A stretch of 64,000 nt of DNA from Lachnospiraceae bacterium (GCA_019421365.1 JAHZFJ010000018.1:19659-83658), one strand, 5' to 3'. Shown: positions 26,009 to 35,671, numbered from the stretch's first letter. The notes: generated by a model not told the origin, from the sequence alone. Numbers and translations: made by a program.

Positions 26009-26467
26009 CTAGATTCCACACCCTATTCCTATTAATATCTCTTCAAAAAGCTGATCTTCATCGATTTTATTAATATCCTCTACAACTCTAATTGCACCTA
26101 CTAAACTATAATCAATAATTATTCCATAATTTATTTCTGTTGCTAATTTGACCGTAGTTGAAAACTTCCCATCTATATATTCCATGGGCATCATATCTCC
26201 ATCGGTAGGGTCTATTATATATACATTTCTGTCTGTACTTACTTCTTCTATATTAATAGAAAAATTGTCCTGAACCTTAGCAACGGTTACAAAACTATCT
26301 AACTGTTTCCCATTGTATTTTTTATTAATTACATTTTTTTCACTTATTTCAAAGGAATAACCTGATACAATCTTCCTACTACTTTTTCTCGAGTTAACTA
26401 CTATCCCTATAACTCCTGCTATAACAACTACTATTAGAATAAATAGTATTATTTTTTTCCTCTTCAT
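26009..26467 (-). CDS. Membrane-anchored extracytoplasmic protein, unknown function
   Basis: About 152 residues from the ATG at 26467 (MKRKKIILFILIVVVIAGV); a longer start at 26482 is possible. One N-terminal membrane helix or uncleaved signal is followed by a beta-rich exported domain of about 120 residues. A single cysteine near the C-terminus (GIGCGI) could be a thiol partner of the adjacent CcdA-TlpA protein, 41 bp downstream on the same strand. No family recognised. Confidence 0.6.
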   Translation of the reverse strand: MKRKKIILFILIVVVIAGVIGIVVNSRKSSRKIVSGYSFEISEKNVINKKYNGKQLDSFVTVAKVQDNFSINIEEVSTDRNVYIIDPTDGDMMPMEYIDGKFSTTVKLATEINYGIIIDYSLVGAIRVVEDINKIDEDQLFEEILIGIGCGI

Positions 26468-26759
26468 CAAATCACCACACAATCTATATTTTCCAATGTA
26501 ATATAGCTGATTTTTATAGATATCATATTATTTTTTATAATCCATTTCAACAGCCAGGTTTTACCACGCTACCGGTGAGTTAATCCTTGATTGATAATTT
26601 TAAATATTATATAAAATAGATTTGTAGAAATTATGTAGGCCGAACAAAAAGGTGCCAAAACACACTCTTTCACGGGAGCGGTCATAAAAAAAGACATCTG
26701 AAAACTATTAAAGATTTCAAATGTCTTTTCGAGGAAAAGCTCACCGAGCCTTCCTCTCA
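26468..26759. other. Intergenic region without a recognised gene
   Basis: About 290 bp. It contains the hairpin at 26689-26729 and a second small stem GAGGAA / TTCCTC (26731-26756). A short frame here overlaps these hairpins and has no ribosome-binding site, so I do not call it. Confidence 0.5.
26689..26729. terminator. Terminator after the ThpR gene
   Basis: Stem AAAAGACATCTGAAA / TTTCAAATGTCTTTT, one mismatch; on the minus strand it is followed by a T-rich tract (TTTTTTTATG). Confidence 0.75.
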
Positions 26760-27311
26760 CTATATGCAGTTGATGAGACTTACTTCCCCAAGGCTAGTGT
26801 ATATCAACTTTCCTTGCTTATGCTCTGATTTCATCAAGCTAACAGTTGTTACCTTCATGAATATGGGTGATATCTTTTTTGCAAAATCCTCCTCAACAAA
26901 GTTAGAACTCATGATGCATCTTCTTCCAAGTGTAATATGCGGGCTAAATGGCTTATCATCTACTGAAAATTTATTTTCTTTTAAACTTTGAATCAAGGTG
27001 TGTTGTAACTTGAATAATGCTTCATTATCCCGAATTCCACACCAATATAAAAGTTCTCCATGATTGATAAATTTGCCCAGCCCGCCTACTTCTATATCAA
27101 AAGTCTCTCTCAAGGTAACAGTCTGATTCAACACCTTCATGATATCCGGAATCCGACTCGAAGAAACTTCTCCCAAAAACGCAACAGTCAGATGTAGATT
27201 CGAAGTTCTGGTAAAATTACCACGAACAGATTCTTTACTCAACTCCTGTATTGTTTTAGATAAATGCATATTAACTTCTGGTGTAAAATTAATTGCTATA
27301 AATAGTCTCAT
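26760..27311 (-). CDS. thpR: RNA 2',3'-cyclic phosphodiesterase (2H family)
   Basis: 183 residues from the ATG at 27311 (MRLFIAINFTPEV), the family's usual start; an upstream start adds nine residues with no better site. Both catalytic HxTx motifs are present: LHLTVAFLGEV and PHITLGRRC. Family enzymes open 2',3'-cyclic phosphate ends of RNA. It lies 43 bp downstream of an HD phosphohydrolase gene on the same strand and is probably cotranscribed. Confidence 0.9.
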   Translation of the reverse strand: MRLFIAINFTPEVNMHLSKTIQELSKESVRGNFTRTSNLHLTVAFLGEVSSSRIPDIMKVLNQTVTLRETFDIEVGGLGKFINHGELLYWCGIRDNEALFKLQHTLIQSLKENKFSVDDKPFSPHITLGRRCIMSSNFVEEDFAKKISPIFMKVTTVSLMKSEHKQGKLIYTSLGEVSLINCI

Positions 27312-27354
27312 GTGATTATCACTTTCCACTTTGTACACTAGTAAATGTTCTCTG

Positions 27355-29256
27355 CTATATTTGAAATCTTTTTATAACCTCTTCACCGATTCGTTTACCG
27401 ATGCTGCTTAACTGTTCTTCTCTATTTTCCTTTAAAACCTCTTCCTCATCTTTTGCCAAGATATAAATATAAAAGACTGGAAGATAATCGGAATCAAGTT
27501 GTAAGATATCAGCAATCCCACTGATATCTTTTAAGGTACAGATGGTTCCCTTATTGTTATAGAAATAAATCGGGGAATCTAATCCTAATGATATTCGTTT
27601 AAATAAAGTAACCGTATCATAAGTCTTAAGATTAGTCACTATACGGTTTGTTTCCTCTTTGACGATTTCACTAACCATCTGTTCAAAAGACTCAATCTTC
27701 ATTTCCTTACTATGTCTCGTAATAAAAGATAACACAAAGCCAGTAGAATTTTTCATCGTATTCTCTAACATTTGACGAATCAACTCTGTGGATTTTTCCT
27801 CATTAGGCATCTCATTTTCTTTCCTTAGAAAAGCTAAGATCTCGTCTTTGTGTTTTATTAACTCCAGCTTCACAGCATCATCAATAATCTTGAAATTCTC
27901 ACTTCGCTTAATCAAAGAATGATAACGCTTGCTATTACGCAACAATTCCGCTAGACGTTGTGCTAACACAAAATCCTCAGTACCTTCTTCAATCTCTTCA
28001 TTATGATAATATTCGGTATAATAGATTTGTCTTAATACGGTCATTAACCAGGAGTCATTCCATTGGGAGAGTGCATTAGCTTTAATTGTTGACTTTTTAT
28101 CCCCTAGCGGGAACCAAAGTCCTGAGATGTCAAATGGTATCAATACTTCGCTGTTACGCTGTGTTTCCGATACCGTTTCATTCAAATATTTCTTCACCAG
28201 ATCTTTTACGATTCCTTCTAGAATGTAATCAGTTTTGATTACTCTATGATGATAGATAATATCTTTATAGCTATTATATCTGCGCTTAACAAAATCCTCG
28301 ACCGGGCTTACTGCTTTAATTGGAACACAGAAAAAAATCTCACCATTTTCGACAAACAACTGCATATCATTAATAATTCTGCTATACTCAATCTTACCCG
28401 AATCCTTTCCCGAATTAATTACATCTCTCGTCACATAATCCAATCGGTCTCCGTCCAAACTAGAATCAATAATCCTATGAAGATACTCGAATGCTCCATC
28501 TTCTGCAAAGATTCTTTTTACACTTTCTAATACAAGCAACTCAAATAAATTCTCATCGTATCTCTCATAATCTTCTGTAATTGGTGCAATAATTTTGCTT
28601 AAGATCCCCTCACTAATCTCATCACCCATTTGTTCGTGTAATTTCTTATCGCCCTCGAAATATTTCGACATGATTTCTACAAATTCTTTTGCATTTGTTT
28701 CTTCACTAACTACTTTGTCTTTGTACTCCATATAAACGTCTTTCAACGCGTATTCCACAATATGACTGAATGGAGGATGTCCAATATCATGTAACAATGC
28801 TGCTGCCCGTATGGATTGAATGAGGATAAGATACATGCCTTTATACTGATCCGGGATATTGTTCGGGATCAGGGAATGTCTCAACCTATCCAGTTCAATC
28901 TGAGGCATTGCCTCTGGTAATCTTCCACCTAATTTTTCTTCGCAAACATCCGTCTGCTGTCTCAATTTATATAAAATCGTGGTATATTCTCTATCAAAGA
29001 TTTCAAAGAATTCACTCAACATAGAATCCGTTGTATTAAGGACTGATTGGAAAAACATATCTGAGCAAAGTTTCATCGTACCAACGGAATGTTCAAATCG
29101 TTTGGTTCGATTAGCTGGAAATGTAAGATATACCGTAGAATTTTGATATACGTCATGGAGACGATTAAATCCAAGTGTTGAAACAATTCTTCTTTCATAT
29201 TCTGTTAACGAAATTAATCCATGAATGGAATCATTCAAATAAATGCCTTTTTTCAA
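27355..29256 (-). CDS. HD-domain phosphohydrolase (dNTPase/SAMHD1-like)
   Basis: 633 residues. HD metal ligands: His in RFEHSVGTMKL, His-Asp in ALLHDIGHPPFSHIVE, and Asp in DGDRLDYVTRDV. N-terminal YLNDSIHGLISLTEYERRIV matches the YdhJ/SAMHD1-like group, whose better-known members cleave dNTPs or regulate nucleotide pools. The long C-terminal helical part is variable. The start codon is TTG with AGGAGG 7 bp upstream. Confidence 0.85.
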   Translation of the reverse strand: MKKGIYLNDSIHGLISLTEYERRIVSTLGFNRLHDVYQNSTVYLTFPANRTKRFEHSVGTMKLCSDMFFQSVLNTTDSMLSEFFEIFDREYTTILYKLRQQTDVCEEKLGGRLPEAMPQIELDRLRHSLIPNNIPDQYKGMYLILIQSIRAAALLHDIGHPPFSHIVEYALKDVYMEYKDKVVSEETNAKEFVEIMSKYFEGDKKLHEQMGDEISEGILSKIIAPITEDYERYDENLFELLVLESVKRIFAEDGAFEYLHRIIDSSLDGDRLDYVTRDVINSGKDSGKIEYSRIINDMQLFVENGEIFFCVPIKAVSPVEDFVKRRYNSYKDIIYHHRVIKTDYILEGIVKDLVKKYLNETVSETQRNSEVLIPFDISGLWFPLGDKKSTIKANALSQWNDSWLMTVLRQIYYTEYYHNEEIEEGTEDFVLAQRLAELLRNSKRYHSLIKRSENFKIIDDAVKLELIKHKDEILAFLRKENEMPNEEKSTELIRQMLENTMKNSTGFVLSFITRHSKEMKIESFEQMVSEIVKEETNRIVTNLKTYDTVTLFKRISLGLDSPIYFYNNKGTICTLKDISGIADILQLDSDYLPVFYIYILAKDEEEVLKENREEQLSSIGKRIGEEVIKRFQI

Positions 29257-29421
29257 GTCAAACCTCCTACTGTTGTTTTTTATCTATTATAAAGTATCTC
29301 CATTCAAAATTCTACTAATTCAACGTAATTGAGACTCTTCCATTAGTAAATAAGATAAAGAAGTTTTACTTCACTAATGATAGCTATGAATTTTGCGTAA
29401 TTTCTTAATAAACCAAAAATT

Positions 29422-29463
29422 ACTGCCGCACTAACGATTTTGTTTTATCGTTAATGCGGCAGT
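29422..29463 (-). terminator. Second terminator behind the O-acylation operon
   Basis: A 16-17 bp stem ACTGCCGCA...AACGAT / ATCGTTAATGCGGCAGT, followed by AATTTTTGG on the minus strand. Confidence 0.7.
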
Positions 29464-29578
29464 TAGAGTAAATCTGGATACAATAAAGATTACATTCTCA
29501 CCTCTAAATTGCCATACCTGTCCTCCTTATCTAAAATAATCTAGTTTCAATATAATTAAACTTTTTTACAAAAAATGA

Positions 29579-29605
29579 GCTGATACGATAAGTCTCAATA
29601 TCAGC
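29579..29605 (-). terminator. First terminator behind the DHHW gene
   Basis: Stem GCTGATA / TATCAGC followed by TCATTTTTT on the minus strand, about 75 bp after the stop codon. Confidence 0.6.
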
Positions 29606-29678
29606 CCATACTATATGATATATATACAAGTTTATAATATTTATTTAATCCTATTAGAAAGCTTTACTGGATTCATAC

Positions 29679-30818
29679 TTAATTTAGAAATTTTATTGAA
29701 TTCTTATCTTTAACAAAATTCATTGTATTATATAGTACTAGTACATCTGTAATCCCATTCTCTTCTATAAACTCTTCAACTCCACCGTTAAAGTAACGAA
29801 AATCTATCATAAAGGTATCTTCATAATGATTAACTGCCAACGGCACAAAGGAATGGGCATAGGAATCTTTAATTACTAAAAGCCTTCTTCCATTCTTATT
29901 ATTTGTTTGAACTTCCACCAAGGCATTATTTCCACCCATGTATACGGAATATTTATCTTTCCCCTCTAATTTGCTTAGATCATATAAAGTATTCGTCTCA
30001 TCCGTCAGATTATAGAGTAGATGGTAATTCATATCTTCTTTGATTTCATATAGATAGATATCATCTGGCTTTACATTCACATTGACTTTTGAATGCAAGG
30101 TACCATAGAACTTGTCAGACCCTAGGGTAATATCAAATTGTTCCCTACTAAGTGGAGTAAATCCTGCATCTTTAGCCCATTTCTCATATGCATAATATGC
30201 ACCAAGTGCAGTCCAATGATGATCAGTACGATAATAAATGTATTCATTTTTATGTTGATTAAGAATATCTCTTACGTCTATGAAGGTACCTTCTGGTAGA
30301 GATTCTATCACTTCTTTAAGGTAGGCCTCTTGATCATATCCAGTAGAAAAAAGAGGTAATTTATCTTTTAATATCTCCGATGCTGTAGGCACCAACATAA
30401 CATTAACTCGGTCCTCCCCAAGTTTCTCTACATATCTTTCAACAAATTCTGTTAAGCGGTCCTTATTTTTTTCTGCCTGCTCTTCAGATACATCACTCTT
30501 ATTATGCTTTTCAATCAAATAGCCATCTTTTGCAAAATACACAGAATTAATATCACGTTTAAGCAGAACTCTCTCTGCCATGGTTTTTAAACCAATCCAA
30601 TTATCTCTAAAAACGAACTGATCATTGACATATTCATCTAGTCCATTCATATATTCCCCATTGATTAACTTTTCATTAGTGTATTTCGGTAATTCTGCTA
30701 AAAACCTATTTTCATTTTCAGAAAATGCTTTTGCTGGAGTTACAAGATTACATATGATAAGTCCTGACCACAATAAGGAAAATATATAGAAAAATATTTT
30801 GTTAAATGTAAGTTTCAT
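29679..30818 (-). CDS. DHHW-family (AlgJ/AlgX-like SGNH) protein of a polysaccharide O-acylation system
   Basis: 379 residues from the ATG at 30818, with AAGGAGGT just upstream. An N-terminal membrane helix is followed by an extracytoplasmic SGNH-like domain. Visible motifs are ENRFLAELPKYTNEKLINGEY, FRDNWIGLKTMAER, VPTASEI, YYRTDHHWTALGAYYAYE (the DHHW signature) and LLVIKDSYAHSFVPLAVNHY. These fit the Ser/Asp/His catalytic layout. It is 11 bp downstream of the MBOAT gene. Together they would take an acyl group across the membrane and place it on an exported glycan; the glycan is unknown. Confidence 0.85.
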   Translation of the reverse strand: MKLTFNKIFFYIFSLLWSGLIICNLVTPAKAFSENENRFLAELPKYTNEKLINGEYMNGLDEYVNDQFVFRDNWIGLKTMAERVLLKRDINSVYFAKDGYLIEKHNKSDVSEEQAEKNKDRLTEFVERYVEKLGEDRVNVMLVPTASEILKDKLPLFSTGYDQEAYLKEVIESLPEGTFIDVRDILNQHKNEYIYYRTDHHWTALGAYYAYEKWAKDAGFTPLSREQFDITLGSDKFYGTLHSKVNVNVKPDDIYLYEIKEDMNYHLLYNLTDETNTLYDLSKLEGKDKYSVYMGGNNALVEVQTNNKNGRRLLVIKDSYAHSFVPLAVNHYEDTFMIDFRYFNGGVEEFIEENGITDVLVLYNTMNFVKDKNSIKFLN

Positions 30819-30829
30819 ATGCAACCTCC

Positions 30830-32236
30830 TTAGAATCTAAAATACAAAAATGGATTATATGTGCTGTCAACAAGATATGCTACACAACATACAAACACGA
30901 AAACATATACGAAAGTGGCACTAACGAAAACGTATTTCTTAGTTGCTTTCTCAGTGAAATTAATCACTTTTTTCAAATGTGGAGTTGAGAAATATGCCGC
31001 TAGGACAAATATAACCCCATAGCTTAACAAATAATATAAGCCTTCCTGATTAATTAACGGAACACCACCTAATCCAAACATTCCTAATAAATAATTCTTA
31101 AGTTCATTAAGGTTCTCAAAGTAAAAGATGGCCCAGCTAATCATAACAAGAAAAATCGTATATACATGCCTGAAGAACGAAGGTATTTTATCAAGTATTT
31201 TTAATAAGAAATACTTTTCGGCTATTAATATAACCGCAAAATATAATCCCCATAAGATAAAATTCCATGATGCTCCGTGCCAAAAGCCTGTCAAAGCCCA
31301 TACAATAAGTAAATTCCTTAGATGTTTTAACTTAGAGCATCGATTACCGCCAAGTGGAATGTATACATAATCACGAAACCATGAACCTAGCGTTATATGC
31401 CAACGACGCCAGAATTCAGTGATACTCTTTGATATGTATGGGTAGTTGAAGTTTTCATCGAAACTAAGCCCAAATATTCTAGCAAGACCAATTGCCATAT
31501 CAGAGTAACCAGAAAAATCAAAATATATTTGGAAAGTATATGCTAGAATACCAATCCAATATAATAGTACAGAATAATCTCCCGCAGCACCACTTGATAT
31601 TTGGCTCCATAATAGCCCTACATTATTAGCTATCAATACTTTCTTTCCAAGACCTATGATAAAACGACGCATCCCAATTGAAAAACTATCTTGAGTAAGC
31701 ATATGATCATCTAAGTCATTTTCTACTGTCACATATCGAACGATAGGACCCGCTATAATCTGAGGGAACAATGTAGTATAGGCAAGGTAATTGTAATATT
31801 TCTTTTCACAACTTGTTGTTCCTCTATACACATCAATGGCATAAGATATGGACTGGAAAGAGTTAAAAGATACCCCAATTGGAAGGATGATCTCTACAAA
31901 TGGAGAATTCATTCCAAACAATCCAAATAAGTTACCTAATAAAAAGTTCGTATATTTAAAAAATATTAATACACCTAAATTGCTACAAACGGATATTAAC
32001 ATATAAATACGACGACGCTTTTTATTGTCACGATGTTTTTCCATTAACTTTGCACATACAAAATCTTCTATCGATAGAAATAACATTATTGGTATAAACC
32101 GAATTTCTCCCCATGCATAGAATACAAAACTAGCAATTATCATTACCAGGTTTTTTAATTTACTTGGAGCTAGATAGTAAATTATGATTAATGCCGGTAG
32201 GAAATAAAACAAAAAAGTTATACTGCTAAAAACCAT
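30830..32236 (-). CDS. MBOAT-family O-acyltransferase (AlgI/PatA/DltB-like)
   Basis: 468 residues with about 11 membrane helices. MBOAT signatures are FNSFQSISYAIDVYRG, FPQIIAGPIVRY, YFDFSGYSDMAIGLARIFG, NYPYISKSITEFWRRWHITLG, and FWHGASWNFILWG with the catalytic His. It moves acyl (usually acetyl) groups through the membrane for the adjacent DHHW protein. Two-gene operon with the downstream DHHW gene. Confidence 0.92.
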   Translation of the reverse strand: MVFSSITFLFYFLPALIIIYYLAPSKLKNLVMIIASFVFYAWGEIRFIPIMLFLSIEDFVCAKLMEKHRDNKKRRRIYMLISVCSNLGVLIFFKYTNFLLGNLFGLFGMNSPFVEIILPIGVSFNSFQSISYAIDVYRGTTSCEKKYYNYLAYTTLFPQIIAGPIVRYVTVENDLDDHMLTQDSFSIGMRRFIIGLGKKVLIANNVGLLWSQISSGAAGDYSVLLYWIGILAYTFQIYFDFSGYSDMAIGLARIFGLSFDENFNYPYISKSITEFWRRWHITLGSWFRDYVYIPLGGNRCSKLKHLRNLLIVWALTGFWHGASWNFILWGLYFAVILIAEKYFLLKILDKIPSFFRHVYTIFLVMISWAIFYFENLNELKNYLLGMFGLGGVPLINQEGLYYLLSYGVIFVLAAYFSTPHLKKVINFTEKATKKYVFVSATFVYVFVFVCCVAYLVDSTYNPFLYFRF

Positions 32237-32419
32237 ATGAAATTCCTCTTTCCTTCTTTTGTTTTATAGTTTTATTTTAAACTACAACTACTTATTATTC
32301 GTATAATATTTTAAAAAGTTACACCTTGAAAAAAATTTATGATTTGTGTATCAAATCATTTATTTTAAATTTATACATTCTGGTAACGTAATTACTCTAG
32401 TTTTTACAGCACATAATTA

Positions 32420-32467
32420 ACTCCTTCTTAGTTAAGAATACAGATATAATTCTTACTAAGAAGGAGT
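32420..32467. terminator. Strong hairpin behind the DUF1576 operon
   Basis: A 19-20 bp stem ACTCCTTCTTAGTTAAGAAT / ATTCTTACTAAGAAGGAGT. It lies about 55 bp after the stop of the 117-residue gene, on the minus strand side. Confidence 0.75.
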
Positions 32468-32522
32468 CTTTATTATGGTACTATTGAAGATTCAACTACG
32501 ACAGAAATCAAAAATCACAAAC

Positions 32523-32876
32523 TTATGCTTTTCGTAATAACTGAATATGCAAGTCTGTTCCCTCTTTAGAGACATTTGCTTTATCAACCATAGCTCCAAC
32601 AAGATGAAGTTCATCACTGGAATCATCTTCTCCCACTAACTGCCAATAATAACCTTCAATTTCATATTGACGTTGCGTATTTAAGTTATATTTTATCTTT
32701 TCTATAAATTCTTCTTCATAATCACACTCATATTGAATTATGATAATTTCTGTATTCCGACCATTTGTTGAAATCTTTGTATTAACTTTAATATCAATGT
32801 TTTCTGCTCCATTTAATAGGAACAAAGTTAAAATTTCACTCACTATCTGAGCTATTTTTTTTGCTTCGTGTATCAT
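32523..32876 (-). CDS. Small protein coupled to DUF1576, unknown function
   Basis: 117 residues, soluble, alpha/beta: MIHEAKKIAQIVSEILTLFL then IDIKVNTKISTNGRNTEIII. The ATG overlaps the DUF1576 stop codon by 4 bp (ATGA), so the two are translationally coupled. The long N-terminal helix followed by strands faintly recalls a GHKL-like fragment, but this is not secure. Confidence 0.65.
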   Translation of the reverse strand: MIHEAKKIAQIVSEILTLFLLNGAENIDIKVNTKISTNGRNTEIIIIQYECDYEEEFIEKIKYNLNTQRQYEIEGYYWQLVGEDDSSDELHLVGAMVDKANVSKEGTDLHIQLLRKA

Positions 32877-34153
32877 CTATTTCTCTCCTTATGAAATGCA
32901 TCTATAACTGGAATCATAATTCCTGCTACCAATCCGCCTGAGAACCCATTGTTATAGAGGTTTACACCTCCGTGCATTACTCCAACATTTGTTACAAGGA
33001 TCATATGGAGAGCACCTGCTATGAATCCCATGACTGGCCCGTACGTACCAGCTATTGGCGCTAGTGTTGTTGAAAATAAAACCGAAATAATGATGCCTGT
33101 ATTTGACAAATCATTTCCCAAAAGTAAAGCCATGGCTATAACACCTAGCATTACTGGCAGACAATTTTTAAAATGCTTACCTAATGCTCCAAATCCAACT
33201 ACTGTGAATATTCCTGCCAAGACCGGACCATTTACAACTCCTCCAATTAGTATAACATAAAAAAGGCTCATAAATCCAAGTAACGCCATATTTAATAATG
33301 TTACACCTAAGCCTACCAAGTGTGTAAAATCCGTAATCAGTCTTCCTTTATATTGTAGTATTTTCTTGAAATCCATTATAGCATGACGATTGATATAAAT
33401 TCCAGTTAAGAAAAAGCTCAGAAACAAAAACAGTAATATTATAATAATTACCGGATGATTTTTCTCTGAAATAATATTCACTTGCTCCACTGATATACCA
33501 AAGCTTCTAAGTACACTTGTCATTGCTGTTCCTAATATTCCAGACGTAAAACCAATATTATATAAATTATATCCATCATGAAATTTTAGCATATGTGATG
33601 ATAGAGGCACTAGGATAAATCCAATAAAAATACCAACACTCACTGCGACAACAATAGCCCAGAAAGGACGCAATAAGCCAGAAAAGCTTATTTCGCTGAC
33701 TAATGGTGCTAATGCAGTACCAAACATTACTACAATAATGATATCTTTAAATGATATTTTCTTATATAAAGTATAAAAATAACCGCCTAGATATATTGGA
33801 ATTATGTTATATAGATTTTTTCCAAAGAAGGAAAAGCCGATAACTGTAAAGAATGCCGCAATTAAAATACCATTCAACTTAAGTCGATAATGGTGCAAAA
33901 TATAGATATTTAAGATTCCAACTAAACCAACATTAATAAATGCTGCTTCAATCCCACCAACTTCAATAAAATCTGTTACTAATATTGTTGGTGTAATTAT
34001 TATATTGATAAATCCACTAATAACCGAGTGAAAGCTTCCCTTATATACACCATAGATAATTCCAACCAATAGAAATAAAATAGGTACAACAGATAATAAG
34101 CTTAGTTTTCTAATACGGCCGATATCTTTTTCATCTACCTTGATTAACTCCAA
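32873..34153 (-). CDS. DUF1576 multispanning membrane protein
   Basis: 426 residues, 12 or so hydrophobic helices in two similar halves: GFTSGILGTAMTSVLRSFG and NGFSGGLVAGIMIPVIDAFH end each half; each half also has a Gly-rich loop (GYNLYNIGF, GGVNLYNNGF). DUF1576 proteins are putative transporters of unknown substrate. The start is TTG at 34153 with AAGGAGG 9 bp upstream. First gene of a two-gene operon. Confidence 0.85.
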   Translation of the reverse strand: MELIKVDEKDIGRIRKLSLLSVVPILFLLVGIIYGVYKGSFHSVISGFINIIITPTILVTDFIEVGGIEAAFINVGLVGILNIYILHHYRLKLNGILIAAFFTVIGFSFFGKNLYNIIPIYLGGYFYTLYKKISFKDIIIVVMFGTALAPLVSEISFSGLLRPFWAIVVAVSVGIFIGFILVPLSSHMLKFHDGYNLYNIGFTSGILGTAMTSVLRSFGISVEQVNIISEKNHPVIIIILLFLFLSFFLTGIYINRHAIMDFKKILQYKGRLITDFTHLVGLGVTLLNMALLGFMSLFYVILIGGVVNGPVLAGIFTVVGFGALGKHFKNCLPVMLGVIAMALLLGNDLSNTGIIISVLFSTTLAPIAGTYGPVMGFIAGALHMILVTNVGVMHGGVNLYNNGFSGGLVAGIMIPVIDAFHKERNR

Positions 34154-34240
34154 AAATCAACCTCCTTTTTTTTCAATTATTTGATAATATTATTTTACAG
34201 GAATAGTAATGTATTTGGCAATATTTTTTTTGGAGAAAAT

Positions 34241-34560
34241 CTATTTTAAATCTGCAGCTGTATAGGCAAACTCTTTTTTATGATTTAATTGCGCATTCCC
34301 TAGTGCTTTTGCCTCATTCACTTTCTCATTTTCAAAAAATTCTTCTAAATTCTTGTCACAAATAACACCGAACACTCGATCATCTGTTATGAAATCATGA
34401 AATTACTTATCAAGTACCTCTTCTTCTTTGGCATATAATTACCATTAACTGTCAAGCATTATTGCCTTTAACTCCTAATATGGATTTCTACCTAACTGTC
34501 CAATCAATTTCCATGTCATATTTACAAGTACTTCAGTTCTGCAACCAACTTTTTCAATGT
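34241..34560 (-). pseudogene. Decayed coding sequence with multiple stop codons
   Basis: One minus-strand frame reads as protein-like sequence (MTWKLIGQLGRNPY, later YAKEEEVLDK, then FHDFITDDRVFGVICDKNLE and EAKALGNAQLNHKKEFAYTA) broken by at least four in-frame stops before TAG at 34241. The composition and continuity of the frame suggest an old gene. I do not recognise the family. It abuts the truncated chemoreceptor. Confidence 0.45.
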
Positions 34561-35650
34561 GAGGCCCCCTTATAAGAAAATTTCCTTAGGGGATACTAAT
34601 GAATATATTGTTATAACATGTTCTACTCTTGCGTATTTGCCAACAGGAATACTTGTAGCTCAAAAGTTAAAAGAATCAAAAGATGCTGCTATTACTTCTA
34701 TGGAAGAAATAAAAAACAAAAATATTACACAAGAAAAAATGATAAATGATATGAAAAAAATTTCTATTACAATATCAGATAACTTTAATATATTAAATTA
34801 TTTTATTAATGAATTTAATGAAAGTAATTCAGAGTTAAATCGTTCTATTTTAGAAATTAAAACAGGAGCATCTAACACAGCATTTGAGGTTGAGAGTGAA
34901 ACTATTTTAATTGATGAAATTAAAAAGAAAATTGAAAATTCAGAAGAAACTTGTAGAATGGTTAATAGCTATGCAATGAATGCTAATGATGCACTTAACA
35001 TGGGAATAGAAAAAGTACAAATGTTATTAAATAAGAGTGAAATTGTTAAGGAAAAAAATAATGAAGTAAATGCTACAATAAAAAGATTAGAGGATAAATT
35101 TTCAAATATATCAAACATTATTGATATTATATCTAAAATATCTGAACAAACGAACTTATTATCTTTAAATGCATCAATAGAAGCAGCCAGAGTAGGCGAA
35201 TTAGGAAAAGGATTTGCAGTAGTTGCAGAACAAATAAAAAAATTAGCAGAAGAAAGTAGAATAAATTCTAAAAAGATTGAAAATATACTAATAGAATTAA
35301 AAACTGATACTACTGAGTCTGTAAATCAAGTGGAAAGTTTACTAAATGATAGTGCAGAACAACAAAAACTTGTATATGACACAAATGAAGTATTTAATCA
35401 AATAGAGAATAATATACAAATAGTCAGTGACAAGGCTAGTATAGTGACAAATATGATGAAAGATGTATTAGAAAATAGTGATAAAGTACATGAAAGCATT
35501 GAAAATATTTCAGCTATATCAGAAGAAACTATGGCTACATCAGAAAGCACAGTAATGATTTCTGATAGAAACTCAAATAAGTTAGAAGAAGTTAAAAATA
35601 GTACAAATATAGTTAGAAATGTTATTGAAGAAATAAAAGAGTATATTTAA
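34559..35650 (+). CDS. Truncated methyl-accepting chemotaxis protein (signalling domain only)
   Basis: Up to 363 residues. The cytoplasmic signalling domain is intact, including the hairpin tip SEQTNLLSLNASIEAARVGE and KGFAVVAEQIKKLAEES. There is no membrane helix, sensor domain or HAMP. The frame opens at GTG 34559 without a ribosome-binding site and starts within what looks like the end of a lost N-terminal domain (YIVITCSTLAYLPTGILVAQ). It is more AT-rich and Lys/Asn/Ile-rich than its neighbours. It could be a soluble receptor, but truncation is more likely. Confidence 0.7.
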   Translation: MRPPYKKISLGDTNEYIVITCSTLAYLPTGILVAQKLKESKDAAITSMEEIKNKNITQEKMINDMKKISITISDNFNILNYFINEFNESNSELNRSILEIKTGASNTAFEVESETILIDEIKKKIENSEETCRMVNSYAMNANDALNMGIEKVQMLLNKSEIVKEKNNEVNATIKRLEDKFSNISNIIDIISKISEQTNLLSLNASIEAARVGELGKGFAVVAEQIKKLAEESRINSKKIENILIELKTDTTESVNQVESLLNDSAEQQKLVYDTNEVFNQIENNIQIVSDKASIVTNMMKDVLENSDKVHESIENISAISEETMATSESTVMISDRNSNKLEEVKNSTNIVRNVIEEIKEYI

Positions 35651-35671
35651 AAATAGGATATATAGTTATAG

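Larger units (their letters stand above)
29257..29678. other. Intergenic region with two minus-strand hairpins
   Basis: About 420 bp. It holds the promoter region of the HD gene and two terminator-like hairpins behind the DHHW gene. No gene was seen. Confidence 0.6.

Noticed and set aside
26545..26580. Possible riboswitch-like segment with ACCGGTAGCGTGGTAAAACC on the minus strand
   Set aside because: Resembles the end of a GEMM-type aptamer only superficially; the conserved first half and stems could not be found.
26569..26760. Short minus-strand frame between the anchored-protein gene and thpR
   Set aside because: Overlaps two hairpins and has no ribosome-binding site or recognisable family.
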